Shown one piece after another: positions 54,331-63,707 of a stretch of 64,000 nt of DNA. The DNA is taken from positions 1-64,000 of the forward strand of contig CADAKY010000004.1 of assembly GCA_902788575.1 (NCBI GenBank). Direction: 5' to 3'. The notes beneath the pieces are model-generated. The model was not told the DNA's origin. It saw nothing but the letters and a program-made list of their open reading frames with translations, and searched no databases. Both the position numbers and the translations under genes were made by a program. The stretch comes from an uncultured bacterium. Lineage in GTDB: Bacteria; Cyanobacteriota; Vampirovibrionia; Gastranaerophilales; Gastranaerophilaceae. Every line of letters starts with the position of its first letter. Position 1 is the stretch's first letter.

Positions 54331-54927
54331 ATGTTCAAACGTAAATGTAAAATCACTTTCATAACCCATGGTGCAACCGTACATTCAATTGACGGAATAA
54401 TAAGTGATACTGAAAAATACCCGAAATTAAACGATTTTGGAGAAGATGAAATCTCAAAAGTATGTGAATATCTGCAAGACAGGGCGGTTTCTTATGACAA
54501 AATTTATACAAGCCCGTCTGCCAGATGTATTCAAAGCGCTCAGATAATTGCAAATCTTTTTAAAAAAAGAACGACAACCATACAACTTCCTGCCCGCAAG
54601 CATGGTGACTGGTGCGGACAATCTTATTCGGAATTATTTGATGAATATGGACCTGATATTATTCTTAAAACACCGAAAGGCGGAGAAAGCCTGAAGATTT
54701 TTAACAAACGGGTTTCCAAAATGATTGATGAACTTGTGGAAGAAAACCGCGGAAACAGGATTATTGTTGTAACAACTCCGGATGTTGTACAGTCAGCAAT
54801 TGCTAAAACTCTGAATGTTAATGACGAAAATCAATTTAAATTTCTTATAAAAACCGGTTCTCTCACTCAAATCAGTTATTTTGAAGGCTGGTCAAGTATT
54901 ATTTATTCTGACTATTTGCCGTTATAA
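54331..54927 (+). CDS. Histidine-phosphatase-fold protein, degenerate
   Basis: 198 residues with the phosphoglycerate-mutase fold (SPSARCIQSAQIIANLF, GGESLKIFNKRVSKMI). The usual RHG motif reads THGAT, so the first Arg is lost though the His is kept. The second catalytic His, normally in a V-x-H-G segment, is replaced in VVTTPDVVQSA. Phosphatase activity is therefore doubtful. Start at 54331 because TATAAT (54316-54321) covers the ground just before the other ATG at 54322. Confidence 0.75.
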   Translation: MFKRKCKITFITHGATVHSIDGIISDTEKYPKLNDFGEDEISKVCEYLQDRAVSYDKIYTSPSARCIQSAQIIANLFKKRTTTIQLPARKHGDWCGQSYSELFDEYGPDIILKTPKGGESLKIFNKRVSKMIDELVEENRGNRIIVVTTPDVVQSAIAKTLNVNDENQFKFLIKTGSLTQISYFEGWSSIIYSDYLPL

Positions 54928-54969
54928 GCTTAAAACAACCGAAATTTTGAATATTATTGAAATTTTTGA

Positions 54970-54975
54970 TATTAT
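54970..54975 (+). promoter_or_regulatory. Extended -10 of the glycosyltransferase gene, leaderless
   Basis: TGA-TATTAT ends 6 nt before the ATG at 54982. Confidence 0.5.
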
Positions 54976-54981
54976 TTTTGT

Positions 54982-56418
54982 ATGGAAAAATATTTAAAAA
55001 CTATACAAAAATTCTTGCCGGCTCTGTCTGTAATTTCATTTTGCATAATAACATTTTTTATAATGATGACTCATGGGTTTATACCGAGAGAGGACGAAGC
55101 GCACGCATGGACAATAGCCGAAAATACTACAATTTCTCAGCTTATTGATTTAATGAATGTTGAAGGACATTTTCTCATTTGGTATCTCATAATCAGACCG
55201 TTTGCAAAACTTAATCTGTTATATCCTTATCCGATGTTTTTTATTAACTGGATAATTACAATAATTGCAGTCGTAATTTTATGGAAAAAAGCTCCGTTTA
55301 ATAATTTTATCAAGCTTTTGATAACCTTTTCAGCTCCGATAATGAATCTTTATGCAGTTCAGCCCAGATGTTACAGCGTGGGAATAGCACTATTGTTCGG
55401 AGCACTCAGTATATATAATGAAAAATTAAAACATCCTTATATGTATTTAACTTTTCTTGTACTGACTGCTAATACAAGTGCGCCAATGTGCATAGTATCC
55501 GGTATTCTCGGGTTAATGTTTTTATATGATTATTTTAGGGAAAATAAAGATAAATGGAATCAAAATCATAATATTTTTATAATAATTACGATCTCGGTTG
55601 TAATATTAAACCTTATATTATTTTACTTTCAATTTTGTAATGTCAGTATGCCAAATTATGAAAAAACGTCAATTATAAAGGCGCCATATTTTATTGCCGC
55701 GTATTTGGGACTGAAAAATGATTTACCTTTAACAGATTTGTTAAAAATGATTCCTCTTTGGATTGGGACAATTATTTTTCCTATTGCATTTTTTAGAAAT
55801 AAACACGCATTTATATTTTTTGTATCTTCGGAAATAATTACACTTTTGTTTTTCACTTTTGTGTATGAAGCAAGGGTTCACCACGTTTGCCTGTTGTATA
55901 TTTTTGCAATTGCCGCATACTGGATATTTTGTCTGGATACAAACGTCAAAAGTCGTTTGATTCACGTATCCTTTATTGTTCTTTTAATTTTTATGACTAT
56001 ACTTCCTATTAAATATAAACCGCCTGAATACGGCATTGTGCTTGATGAAATCGTTGCTGACAAAAACCTTAATACATCAAGTCTTTACACAAATATTCCG
56101 CCGATTTCACTCTCTCCGATTATTCCGATTATGAATAAAAACGGGACAACTTTTTATGATATGAGCGGAGTGGATTTGGCTTCTTATGAAGGTTTGAAAG
56201 AATATTTCTCCCAAAATATACACGTAAATCCGGATTCATTTGCTTCTATTCTTGATAAAAACAAAGAAAACTATATTATTCTGCAAGGATATTTTAGTGA
56301 CAATAAGATTCTTGGTAAAAAATATAGTTTTGAAGTAGATTTATATGAAATTATACCTTTTAAAAACAAATTCAACGGGATTTATGTATATAAAGTAAAA
56401 AATATAAAAAGTTATTGA
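54982..56418 (+). CDS. Polytopic membrane glycosyltransferase-like protein
   Basis: 478 residues with about ten membrane segments and a C-terminal soluble domain. The first outer loop has PREDEAHAWTIAENT and EGHFLIWYL, like the acidic DE motif of lipid-linked-sugar (GT-C) transferases such as ArnT/PMT relatives. It would move a sugar from a polyprenyl donor to an outer acceptor. Acceptor and sugar unknown. Confidence 0.7.
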   Translation: MEKYLKTIQKFLPALSVISFCIITFFIMMTHGFIPREDEAHAWTIAENTTISQLIDLMNVEGHFLIWYLIIRPFAKLNLLYPYPMFFINWIITIIAVVILWKKAPFNNFIKLLITFSAPIMNLYAVQPRCYSVGIALLFGALSIYNEKLKHPYMYLTFLVLTANTSAPMCIVSGILGLMFLYDYFRENKDKWNQNHNIFIIITISVVILNLILFYFQFCNVSMPNYEKTSIIKAPYFIAAYLGLKNDLPLTDLLKMIPLWIGTIIFPIAFFRNKHAFIFFVSSEIITLLFFTFVYEARVHHVCLLYIFAIAAYWIFCLDTNVKSRLIHVSFIVLLIFMTILPIKYKPPEYGIVLDEIVADKNLNTSSLYTNIPPISLSPIIPIMNKNGTTFYDMSGVDLASYEGLKEYFSQNIHVNPDSFASILDKNKENYIILQGYFSDNKILGKKYSFEVDLYEIIPFKNKFNGIYVYKVKNIKSY

Positions 56419-56501
56419 CCAAATTTTACGGTAAAATATAGTTGAAAAGACCTTTAAAATTTGATATAATATAAGAACAAAACGAAGAAAGGATACGTTA
56501 T

Positions 56502-57206
56502 ATGAAGAGAAATGGTTTTACTTTGGCAGAAGTGCTGGTTACTCTTGGAATTATAGGTGTTGTTGCAGCATTGACAACTCCGGCATTGATACAAAATGTA
56601 GGTAACGCAAAGGTAGGTCCGAAATTAGCGAAAGCAAAATCTACATTTGAAACCGCGGCAGAAATGATGCTTACAGAGAATAATGCAAACACTATAAGAT
56701 CTATTGCCAGCAACGGGAATGATTTAGGTAAAGAATTAAGTAAATACATGAAAATATCCAAAAGCGACCAAGACATTGCATATCAAGGATATAAAGGTAA
56801 CGGGAAAAATGGTTTGGGAATCGCAAATTGGGCGCGTTATGACTCCGATGACGGCATGATATACTGGCTTGGAGGCATTAGTTCAAAATCAGATTGGCCG
56901 GTAGATACTGCTAATTATGCAGATATTCCAAATAATGAATATATTGCTTTGGTATGGGTAGATATCAACGGTTCAGAAGGTCCTAACAGAGAAGCTAAAG
57001 ATACTTTCAGATTTGCTTTGTATAATGACGGCACTTTACGTCCTTGGGGAGCGCGTGGTTTTTGGAGGTCTTCAAAAGCAGCACCTGACAACGCTAAAGG
57101 AACGTATTGGAATGAAAACCATGCCTGTGATGAATATGCAGTCAACAATTCTCCAACCTGTACAGGTTCTATATTTGACAACGGTATGAAGATTATTTAT
57201 CAATAG
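56502..57206 (+). CDS. Type IV pilin-like protein
   Basis: 234 residues: leader MKRNG, then FTLAEVLVTLGIIGVVAAL with Glu5, and a globular domain with several Gly/Trp and a C-terminal Cys pair. Second pilin-like protein in the window, not close in sequence outside the N-terminus to that at 40913-41617. AAAGGA precedes the ATG and a terminator follows; no pilus-assembly gene is adjacent. Confidence 0.88.
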   Translation: MKRNGFTLAEVLVTLGIIGVVAALTTPALIQNVGNAKVGPKLAKAKSTFETAAEMMLTENNANTIRSIASNGNDLGKELSKYMKISKSDQDIAYQGYKGNGKNGLGIANWARYDSDDGMIYWLGGISSKSDWPVDTANYADIPNNEYIALVWVDINGSEGPNREAKDTFRFALYNDGTLRPWGARGFWRSSKAAPDNAKGTYWNENHACDEYAVNNSPTCTGSIFDNGMKIIYQ

Positions 57207-57230
57207 AATATAATATTAATTTTTGGATAC

Positions 57231-57264
57231 AATAAAGGCGCAGCTTAAAAGCTGCGCCTTTATT
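57231..57264. terminator. Terminator, copy 1 of a repeated stem
   Basis: AATAAAGGCGCAGCTT / AAGCTGCGCCTTTATT, 16 bp, ends the pilin-like gene. The core GGCGCAGCTT...GCGCC is the same as at 58002-58035. Confidence 0.85.
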
Positions 57265-57365
57265 TAAAGTAATTAAATACCTGATTTTTAACTTTGTAAA
57301 ACCTTTTGCTATAGAAAGTTTATCTCCTATAGTGAAAAAAGAAATTAACAAATCATAACATTTCA

Positions 57366-57394
57366 TTGGACATTTACCATGTTTAAAATATAAT
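57366..57394 (+). promoter_or_regulatory. Promoter with adjacent dyad
   Basis: TTGGAC (57366-57371), 17-bp spacer, TATAAT (57389-57394). CTCATAG-ATAAC-CTATGAG (57398-57416) lies over the predicted start site and could be an operator or a 5' hairpin next to the GGGAG ribosome site. Confidence 0.65.
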
Positions 57395-57427
57395 TAACTC
57401 ATAGATAACCTATGAGGGAGTATAATT

Positions 57428-57991
57428 ATGCCGAATAATGAAAGTGTTGGAAAGAAAATTGTAGAAGCTTTAAAAAAACAGGCTGAAAGCATTGAACCTG
57501 TTGATGAAGCTCTTTTTACCGAACCATCTGTTACAAATCCGATAGAAAATAATGATATTTTCAGTTCTGATGAAAATAACGATATTTTTGCAGAACCGGA
57601 AACTTCAAACTTCTTTGATGATATTAAAGAAGACAAAGAACCGTTTGAATCTTCAATTAGTACAACCGAACAGAGCGGTGAATTTGAAATGCCTGCGAAT
57701 ATTTCTGTTCTCAAAAAATTGATTTCTCAACTCCCGAGCGGAGTTTCAAGACATACAGGAGCACAAATTATTAAACAAACAATGGAAGCTCTTGGAATCT
57801 CAATGAAAAGTGTTCTTCAAGACGCGCAACAGGTTCAGGAAGGTTTAAAAGTTTCTGCAAGAGAATGTCAATCAAGCATTCAGGAATACAAAAAACAGAT
57901 TCTTGCCTTGGAAAAACAATCTCAAAGCTATCAAAAACAATATTCAGCTTTGAATGATTTGATTAGTTTGTTTATTCAGACTACAAAATAA
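57428..57991 (+). CDS. Unknown coiled-coil protein
   Basis: 187 residues, soluble. The first 90 are acidic and disordered, with the NDIF phrase twice. The rest is helical (PANISVLKKLISQLPSGVSR HTGAQ, given in two parts) and ends in a Gln/Lys/Ser coiled coil. Monocistronic, between two copies of the same terminator stem. Not recognised. Confidence 0.65.
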   Translation: MPNNESVGKKIVEALKKQAESIEPVDEALFTEPSVTNPIENNDIFSSDENNDIFAEPETSNFFDDIKEDKEPFESSISTTEQSGEFEMPANISVLKKLISQLPSGVSRHTGAQIIKQTMEALGISMKSVLQDAQQVQEGLKVSARECQSSIQEYKKQILALEKQSQSYQKQYSALNDLISLFIQTTK

Positions 57992-58001
57992 TTTTTATTT
58001 A

Positions 58002-58035
58002 AATAATGGCGCAGCTTAAAAGCTGCGCCATTATT
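58002..58035. terminator. Terminator, copy 2 of a repeated stem
   Basis: AATAATGGCGCAGCTT / AAGCTGCGCCATTATT between convergent genes; 22-nt core identical to copy 1. Confidence 0.82.
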
Positions 58036-58054
58036 GTATCTGAAAGATTAAACA

Positions 58055-58510
58055 TTATATTCCGTCATCACTTGCATCGGTTTCTTCTTCGCTTACTTGA
58101 GGAGCTTTAACTTCTACACCCATTTCTTCAAGTGATGCACGCGCTTTTGGTGCCAGTGCAGTATCTGAAAAGTTTTCCAACACTGTCTGATAGCATTCTA
58201 TTGCTTCCGATTTCATATTTCTTAATTTATAAATATTTCCCGCTTTAAAGTAGAGAGGCGCAAGCGCAGGGTTTGCAGCCATTAACATCTGATTATCAAG
58301 TTTTATTTTTATTCCGATAAGTTCTTCATTATCCTGTGGAGACAGAAGAGCTCTTCCATAAATTTTCTTAGTCAAATTATCAATGGTATCAGACATTTGA
58401 GCAATATCTTCTTTGGAAAGTTTTGCCGATTTTTTTGCGGCAGAAACGTCAAGACTTATTGCGGAAAGCAATAAAAATAAAGTTATAATTCCTAAAATTA
58501 TTCTTTTCAT
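58055..58510 (-). CDS. Small exported TPR-like protein
   Basis: 151 residues: signal peptide (MKRIILGIITLFLLLSAISL, then DVSA), followed by a helical part with one or two TPR-like helices (FKAGNIYKLRNMKSEAIECYQ) and an acidic end. GGGGATT lies before the ATG at 58510; the longer frame to 58612 lacks a ribosome site. Periplasmic. Confidence 0.72.
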   Translation of the reverse strand: MKRIILGIITLFLLLSAISLDVSAAKKSAKLSKEDIAQMSDTIDNLTKKIYGRALLSPQDNEELIGIKIKLDNQMLMAANPALAPLYFKAGNIYKLRNMKSEAIECYQTVLENFSDTALAPKARASLEEMGVEVKAPQVSEEETDASDDGI

Positions 58511-58579
58511 AAAATCCCCTAATACATTATATCCTATTTTTATTATAATAAAAAGTTGCAATTTGTGTTCAGTTAAATG

Positions 58580-58585
58580 TATGAT
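58580..58585 (+). promoter_or_regulatory. -10 box of nagZ, leaderless
   Basis: TATGAT preceded by TG ends 6 nt before the ATG at 58592, which favours that start over 58577. Confidence 0.45.
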
Positions 58586-58591
58586 TATTTT

Positions 58592-59545
58592 ATGGAAAAA
58601 CTTGTTTATCAAATGTTTATTTTAGGAACGGGAGATTACCTAAAAGAGGCTCTTAATAAGGGTTTAGGCGGTGTGATATTTTTTACTAAGGATATTGAAT
58701 CCGAAAACCAATTTAAAAATTTGATTAAGAATATAAAATCCGAAGCTGCAATTTCTCCTTTTTTATCAATTGATCAGGAGGGCGGAAGAGTTGAACGTAC
58801 AGAAAATATCCGCCCTAAAAGATTGTCAGCAAGGTTTGCGAGAGACAAAGGAATAGAATTTTTAAAAGCACAAACCGAGGAAATGGCGCAAGAACTAAAA
58901 GAATACGACATAAATCTGAATTTTGCACCTGTTGCGGACGTGAATACAAACCCTAAAAATCCGATAATTGGTGAACGAGCGTATTCAGACGAACCGGAAA
59001 AAGTTATTGAATCCGTGAATTTGGTATCCGAAATTTATCGCAAAAACGGAATTATTCCTTGTGTAAAGCATTTCCCCGGACACGGTGATGCGGATAGTGA
59101 CAGCCATCTAACTTTGCCTAAAATAGATTTATCCATAGAAGAAATGGAAAAAATTCACATTAAACCTTTCAAATCCGCAATCGAAAACGGAATAGAAATG
59201 ATTATGGCAGCACATCTTCATTGTACTTGTTTTGATTCGGAAATTATTCCGGCGTCTTTGAGTAAAAACGCCATAGGATATTTAAGAAATAATTTAAACT
59301 ATGACAGAGTAGTCATCTCAGATGACATGGTTATGAAAGGGGTTCAGGCATACGGGAGTCTTGAAGCCGTAAAAATGGGTATAGAAGCCGGATTGGATAT
59401 GTTTATATTCAGAGACGCCGATGAAAATGCTATACAAACAATAGAAGGTTTGATTAAAGAAACAAACCACAACAAAAATCTCACAGAAAAAATAATCCTT
59501 GCAAATCAAAGGATAGATAAATTAAAACATAAATTTTTCATATGA
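58592..59545 (+). CDS. nagZ: Beta-N-acetylhexosaminidase NagZ
   Basis: 317-residue GH3 enzyme that removes GlcNAc from anhydro-muropeptides in cytoplasmic wall recycling. Motifs: SIDQEGGRVERT, NFAPVADVN, the mobile loop KHFPGHGDADSDSH with the acid/base His, and the nucleophile Asp in VISDDMVMKG. Single-domain length, as for NagZ. It is near PBP4 and the porin but on the other strand. Confidence 0.92.
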   Translation: MEKLVYQMFILGTGDYLKEALNKGLGGVIFFTKDIESENQFKNLIKNIKSEAAISPFLSIDQEGGRVERTENIRPKRLSARFARDKGIEFLKAQTEEMAQELKEYDINLNFAPVADVNTNPKNPIIGERAYSDEPEKVIESVNLVSEIYRKNGIIPCVKHFPGHGDADSDSHLTLPKIDLSIEEMEKIHIKPFKSAIENGIEMIMAAHLHCTCFDSEIIPASLSKNAIGYLRNNLNYDRVVISDDMVMKGVQAYGSLEAVKMGIEAGLDMFIFRDADENAIQTIEGLIKETNHNKNLTEKIILANQRIDKLKHKFFI

Positions 59546-59549
59546 AAAA

Positions 59550-60743
59550 TTAAAGCATAATCTGTGTCCCGAGCATAATTCTGTGAGAATCCCTTGCAGA
59601 ATCGTTTTGACAGAATACGTAATTCAGAATAAGTCTGAGCGCCTGACCTTTGATAAAATAATTTAGACCTACGGAATATTCCCGTTTTTTGTTATGTTTT
59701 AAATCGTGATTCGGATTAAATTCATCATATCTTGCAAGAAGCTGTAATTTTTTTGTTAGCATATACCCGACAGTAGCATAAAACCCGCTTGCGTGCTTAT
59801 CTACAACATGTCCTGCGGTTCCGTTATAGCCGTTTGCATTTGCCCATTCAAAGTTTGCCATAAACCTTTTATATTCATAGCCTACGTATGCACCTGTAAC
59901 AAGATAATTGTCATGCCAGCGCCCGCCTTCAAGTCCGCCTCCGATTTTAAGCTTTCCGTATTTTCCGTCCGTTTTGCCGAGCGGTTTAAGGTTTACCCAT
60001 CCTGCGAATTCAGCCCCCGGGAAAAATGAATGAAAATAAGTTGCAGAACTATATACACCCAAATCGTAATCAATTAAATCATAGTCGCCCACTACGCGCG
60101 TTCCGATTTTTCTTACGGTACCGAAATTTCTTGCAATTTGCGCACGCGCTAAAAATGGGAGTGTATATGCACTGTTTCCGCCCTCTTTACCGACAGGAGC
60201 CCTTGTATATCCGGCTACAATTCTGTGATGAGGAATTTTATTTGTTGCAACATATACATCTGAAAACATACTGGCAACAAAATTTCTGCGAGTACGCGGC
60301 GAAAAGCCGAACAAAATCCTAAAATCGGCATTATTATTTTTGAATGCGCCATCAACACCGGCATTAATTGTATTAAAATCATAGTGATTTGCAACTGTTC
60401 CGTCATCAATAAAATGCATTCCGATATCACCGTTATATCCAGCCCAGAAGTGCGTATAATCTAACTTTGACTTTTCCGGAAAATGATGAGTAAATACTTC
60501 TTCCAAAAGAAAATTCTTTTGTTCATAATCATAATACTCAGCTTTTTTGATATCCTCAATCTTCTCCATTAAGGTTTTTTCTTTTTTAACATCAACCTCT
60601 TCTACTGAAGCTTCCTGTACAACATCTTGTACAAGCTCTACAGTATCAATATTAACTTCCGGCTCATTCTTAACAACTGCACCAAACGCTGTGCAGGCTG
60701 ATAACAAAAATGCCGTTATGATTATCGGCAAAATTTTCTTCAT
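59550..60743 (-). CDS. Outer-membrane porin, OprP-like
   Basis: 397 residues. The N-terminus is a signal peptide with a possible lipobox (ITAFLLSAC). An acidic helical segment follows (about 25-75), then a beta-barrel of alternating strands ending in YSVGLNYFIKGQALRLILNYVF and a final hydrophobic strand, the pattern of phosphate-selective porin O/P proteins. An outer membrane is implied. Substrate unknown. Start at 60743 or 60752. Confidence 0.75.
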   Translation of the reverse strand: MKKILPIIITAFLLSACTAFGAVVKNEPEVNIDTVELVQDVVQEASVEEVDVKKEKTLMEKIEDIKKAEYYDYEQKNFLLEEVFTHHFPEKSKLDYTHFWAGYNGDIGMHFIDDGTVANHYDFNTINAGVDGAFKNNNADFRILFGFSPRTRRNFVASMFSDVYVATNKIPHHRIVAGYTRAPVGKEGGNSAYTLPFLARAQIARNFGTVRKIGTRVVGDYDLIDYDLGVYSSATYFHSFFPGAEFAGWVNLKPLGKTDGKYGKLKIGGGLEGGRWHDNYLVTGAYVGYEYKRFMANFEWANANGYNGTAGHVVDKHASGFYATVGYMLTKKLQLLARYDEFNPNHDLKHNKKREYSVGLNYFIKGQALRLILNYVFCQNDSARDSHRIMLGTQIML

Positions 60744-60801
60744 GGTAAACATTGTACTATATAAAAGAATAAAAATACAGAATAAATACCCTTATAAAAA
60801 T

Positions 60802-62121
60802 TTACCCTCTCATATAAATTTCTCGGATTATATAATCTTCAAGGTTTACTTTTTCTGATTTTGAAGATTGGGGGTCATTTATTATTATACAAAAGGCATA
60901 TTTTGTGCCGTTTTTAGAGGTTAAAAATCCTGCAATCGAACTTATATCAGATAATGTTCCTGTTTTAGCGGACAGATTGTCTTTGAGAGGAATCATTCTT
61001 TCAGCAAGTGTTCCTTCGGTAGGGTGTGCCATTTTTGCAAGAGTTTTGTTATCTTTTGTTTTTACAAGAAAATCTGTTACAAAATCCGTATTTACAAGAT
61101 TATTTTTAGAAACACCGCTCGCATCTACAATTCTTATGGCGGAAGTATCAACAGACTTTCTTTTGCAAAATTCTTTAAAAACATTTATTCCGTCAATGTC
61201 TGTACCTGTTTTTTTATAAGCTTTTGCGCCTGCAAGTTTTCCGACGGTTTCTATCATCATATTGTTACTGTTTTTTAAAATCTCACTTTCGGCATCTGCA
61301 ATAGGATGTTTTATTTCTGCAAGAAGCTTATCCGAAGTCAGATTTTTCGATTGTGTAAAATGTTCTTTTAGATATATGTTTCTGTTTTCGAGCGCTTGAG
61401 TAAGTTTAATATTAAAATATCTTTTCAGATTATTAATCGGAATCAAAGTTGAATAAGCCTGCGCAATAGTTCCTTTCAGCGTTATGGTATTCGCTGAATT
61501 GTCACGGCTTATTTGCACATTTGTTTTATCGCCGAGTGTAACTTCATTATAAAACACCAGCGGATATTTGCTCGGATTTATTATGCAGATTTGTCCGTTA
61601 TTTTGCATAACCGTAATTCTCATCAAATTATTATCAAGGTTATAAGAATTGAATCTTGGCATTGATGTATTCATATCATCATCCCATTGCCAGCCCTCGC
61701 CCCAGTCTTTTTGTTCAACAATTGAATCATCTATAAAAATTTTTCTTGCTGTTTGTTTATCAATTTCTTTAATCAAAGTTTTTAAATCCGATGAATCAAA
61801 AAACGGGTCTGCACCAAGTTTTATTAAATAATCTGTTTCACCTCTTTTAAAAATTTTTGTAGAAAATTCATAATCTTCCCCCAAAACTTCCATAAAAGCA
61901 GGAAGAGTGAGGATTTTCTGAACAGACGCAGGATGAGTCAAAATCTTTTCATTTAATTGATATACCGATTTTCCGGTAGACACATTTTTGACGGAAACAG
62001 AAATTGATTCTCTTGGAATACCTGATTCTGAGATTATTGTATTTATATCTCTTTTAACAACTTTAGCATCCGCTGAAAGTACGCATAAAAACATTAATAT
62101 TACCGCTAATAATTTTTTCAT
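60802..62121 (-). CDS. dacB: D-Ala-D-Ala carboxypeptidase/endopeptidase, PBP4
   Basis: 439-residue class C penicillin-binding protein (family S13). Signal peptide (about 1-19), SxxK in HPASVQKILT (about 60), SNN in KNSNNMMIE and KTG in SAKTGTLSD. It trims or cuts peptide cross-links in the periplasm. It overlaps the amidase-family gene by 4 bp, so the two share a transcript. Confidence 0.93.
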   Translation of the reverse strand: MKKLLAVILMFLCVLSADAKVVKRDINTIISESGIPRESISVSVKNVSTGKSVYQLNEKILTHPASVQKILTLPAFMEVLGEDYEFSTKIFKRGETDYLIKLGADPFFDSSDLKTLIKEIDKQTARKIFIDDSIVEQKDWGEGWQWDDDMNTSMPRFNSYNLDNNLMRITVMQNNGQICIINPSKYPLVFYNEVTLGDKTNVQISRDNSANTITLKGTIAQAYSTLIPINNLKRYFNIKLTQALENRNIYLKEHFTQSKNLTSDKLLAEIKHPIADAESEILKNSNNMMIETVGKLAGAKAYKKTGTDIDGINVFKEFCKRKSVDTSAIRIVDASGVSKNNLVNTDFVTDFLVKTKDNKTLAKMAHPTEGTLAERMIPLKDNLSAKTGTLSDISSIAGFLTSKNGTKYAFCIIINDPQSSKSEKVNLEDYIIREIYMRG

Positions 62122-62939
62122 TTTAAAATAACCTCGTAAGAATCTTTTATATCATTAAGAATAGTGCATTTTGAGCGGAATTCATACATTTTGTTTAAAT
62201 CAGCTTCCGCATATATTCCGCCTTCAATTTCTTCGATTTCATCAAGAATTTTACCTTCGTAATCAATAATCATAGAGTGTCCCAGATTCTCTGAACCGTC
62301 AAATAAAAGCCCGGTCTGCGTAAGCGCAATCATATATGATTGATTTTCAACCGCTCTTGATGTTGTCATTGTATCCCACGGAATCTTTTTATGCTTGCCC
62401 CAGGCTGCCAGATTAGCAAGTATATCCGCTCCTGCTTTTCTGTAAGCACGAAAAATCTCAGGAAACCGAATATCATAACATATTGTCAATCCGATTTTTA
62501 CCCCTTCAATATCCACCATTACAGGATTTGAACCTCTCGTTATCACACCGCCTTCGTTATCGCCATAGTATGAATACAAATGATTTTTATCGTAAATTGC
62601 TTTAATTTCCCCGTCTCTTGCAATCACAGGACAAGAATTATAAAATTTTTCATTTTTCTTTCTAATAAAACTTCCGCCGACAATATTTGTGTTATATTTT
62701 TTAGCAATTTCCATAAGCATTTTGACTGCAGAAGAATCTTCCAAAGTCTCAGCTGTTTCTTTAAATACCGGAGGATGCCAACCGCAAGTCCAGACCTCAG
62801 GCAAAAATACAAAATCCGCACCATCATATTTTTCAAGATTGGCGCAGAGAAGATTTTTGACCGTATCAATATTCAATTTTATATCCCCAATTACGGATTC
62901 CATCTGAACCGCGAGGAGTCTGACCTTTTCTTTTTCCAT
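62118..62939 (-). CDS. Nitrilase-family amidohydrolase
   Basis: 273 residues with the catalytic triad of the carbon-nitrogen hydrolase family: Glu in FLPEVWTCG (about 50), Lys in YDKNHLYSYYGD (about 115) and Cys in LTICYDIRFPE (about 150). Most like omega-amidase/NIT2 proteins, which deaminate alpha-ketoglutaramate; substrate not provable here. Start at 62939 (GGGG close before it) or 62948. Middle gene of the operon 63595-60802. Confidence 0.85.
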   Translation of the reverse strand: MEKEKVRLLAVQMESVIGDIKLNIDTVKNLLCANLEKYDGADFVFLPEVWTCGWHPPVFKETAETLEDSSAVKMLMEIAKKYNTNIVGGSFIRKKNEKFYNSCPVIARDGEIKAIYDKNHLYSYYGDNEGGVITRGSNPVMVDIEGVKIGLTICYDIRFPEIFRAYRKAGADILANLAAWGKHKKIPWDTMTTSRAVENQSYMIALTQTGLLFDGSENLGHSMIIDYEGKILDEIEEIEGGIYAEADLNKMYEFRSKCTILNDIKDSYEVILK

Positions 62940-63595
62940 AATCCCCATTTGTAAACTTCATTATATGCTTCAGGCGCAAGCTTTTCAAGATTTTCTAAAC
63001 TTTCCTGAAGTTTCTGCCGTGCCGTTTCTTCATCATCATCATTTTTTACATAAATAGGCTCGCCATATAAATTTATCAAATTTGTATCAAAAATCGGCAT
63101 TCTTAAAGAATCCCAAGAAGGAAATTTTGCAAACGTGAAATTCTCTGAATACCAAAAAATAGGTACAATAGGAACACCCGCCATTTTTGCAATCTTAACT
63201 ACACCGTCTTTTACAACTCTTGCGGGGCCATGAGGTCCGTCTACCATCATTGCACCGTTTTCACCGGATTTTAAAGCTGTAATCATCTGCATTGTAGCTT
63301 CTACAGCACCTTGTTTACCTTTAGAACCTCGTATCGTTTTGAATCCCCATTTTTCGACAACGCGTGCAATAATTTCTCCGTCGCGGGAACGACTTATCAA
63401 AACATTAAGCTTAGAACGATTCTGAACCCCATGAATACACATTTGATGGCAATGCCACATTGCATAAATACACGGTGAAGCATTATCCGGATGGTTAACC
63501 TCTACTATATGAGTAAAAAATTCTTGTAATCTGAAAATTCTGTATACAAGATTTGAAACTCTTTCTACATTTTTTCCCTGTAACAATCTTACCAT
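62891..63595 (-). CDS. DUF374 lysophospholipid acyltransferase-like protein
   Basis: 234 residues, DUF374. The acyltransferase-like WHCHQM (H-x4-D region), SRSRDGE, then GSKGKQGAVEA, MVDGPHGPARVVKDG and GVPIVPIFW are all present. Relatives are linked to lipid A or phospholipid acylation. It overlaps the nitrilase-family gene by about 50 bp and heads the operon with a leaderless start. Confidence 0.85.
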   Translation of the reverse strand: MVRLLQGKNVERVSNLVYRIFRLQEFFTHIVEVNHPDNASPCIYAMWHCHQMCIHGVQNRSKLNVLISRSRDGEIIARVVEKWGFKTIRGSKGKQGAVEATMQMITALKSGENGAMMVDGPHGPARVVKDGVVKIAKMAGVPIVPIFWYSENFTFAKFPSWDSLRMPIFDTNLINLYGEPIYVKNDDDEETARQKLQESLENLEKLAPEAYNEVYKWGLWKKKRSDSSRFRWNP

Positions 63596-63601
63596 ACAGG
63601 T

Positions 63602-63607
63602 ATTATA
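63602..63607 (-). promoter_or_regulatory. -10 box of the DUF374 operon, leaderless
   Basis: TATAAT on the minus strand ends 6 nt before the ATG at 63595. Confidence 0.65.
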
Positions 63608-63695
63608 CTATAATTTAAAAAATGTGGAAAGATGTAAACAAGCCTGTTATATGCATAATTGTTTGATGGTTGTTTACACAAAAATAATTTTTATT

Positions 63696-63701
63696 TAGTA
63701 T
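63696..63701 (+). promoter_or_regulatory. -10 box of the UDG gene, leaderless
   Basis: TAGTAT ends 6 nt before the ATG at 63708; no Shine-Dalgarno is seen. Confidence 0.4.
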
Positions 63702-63707
63702 TAAATT

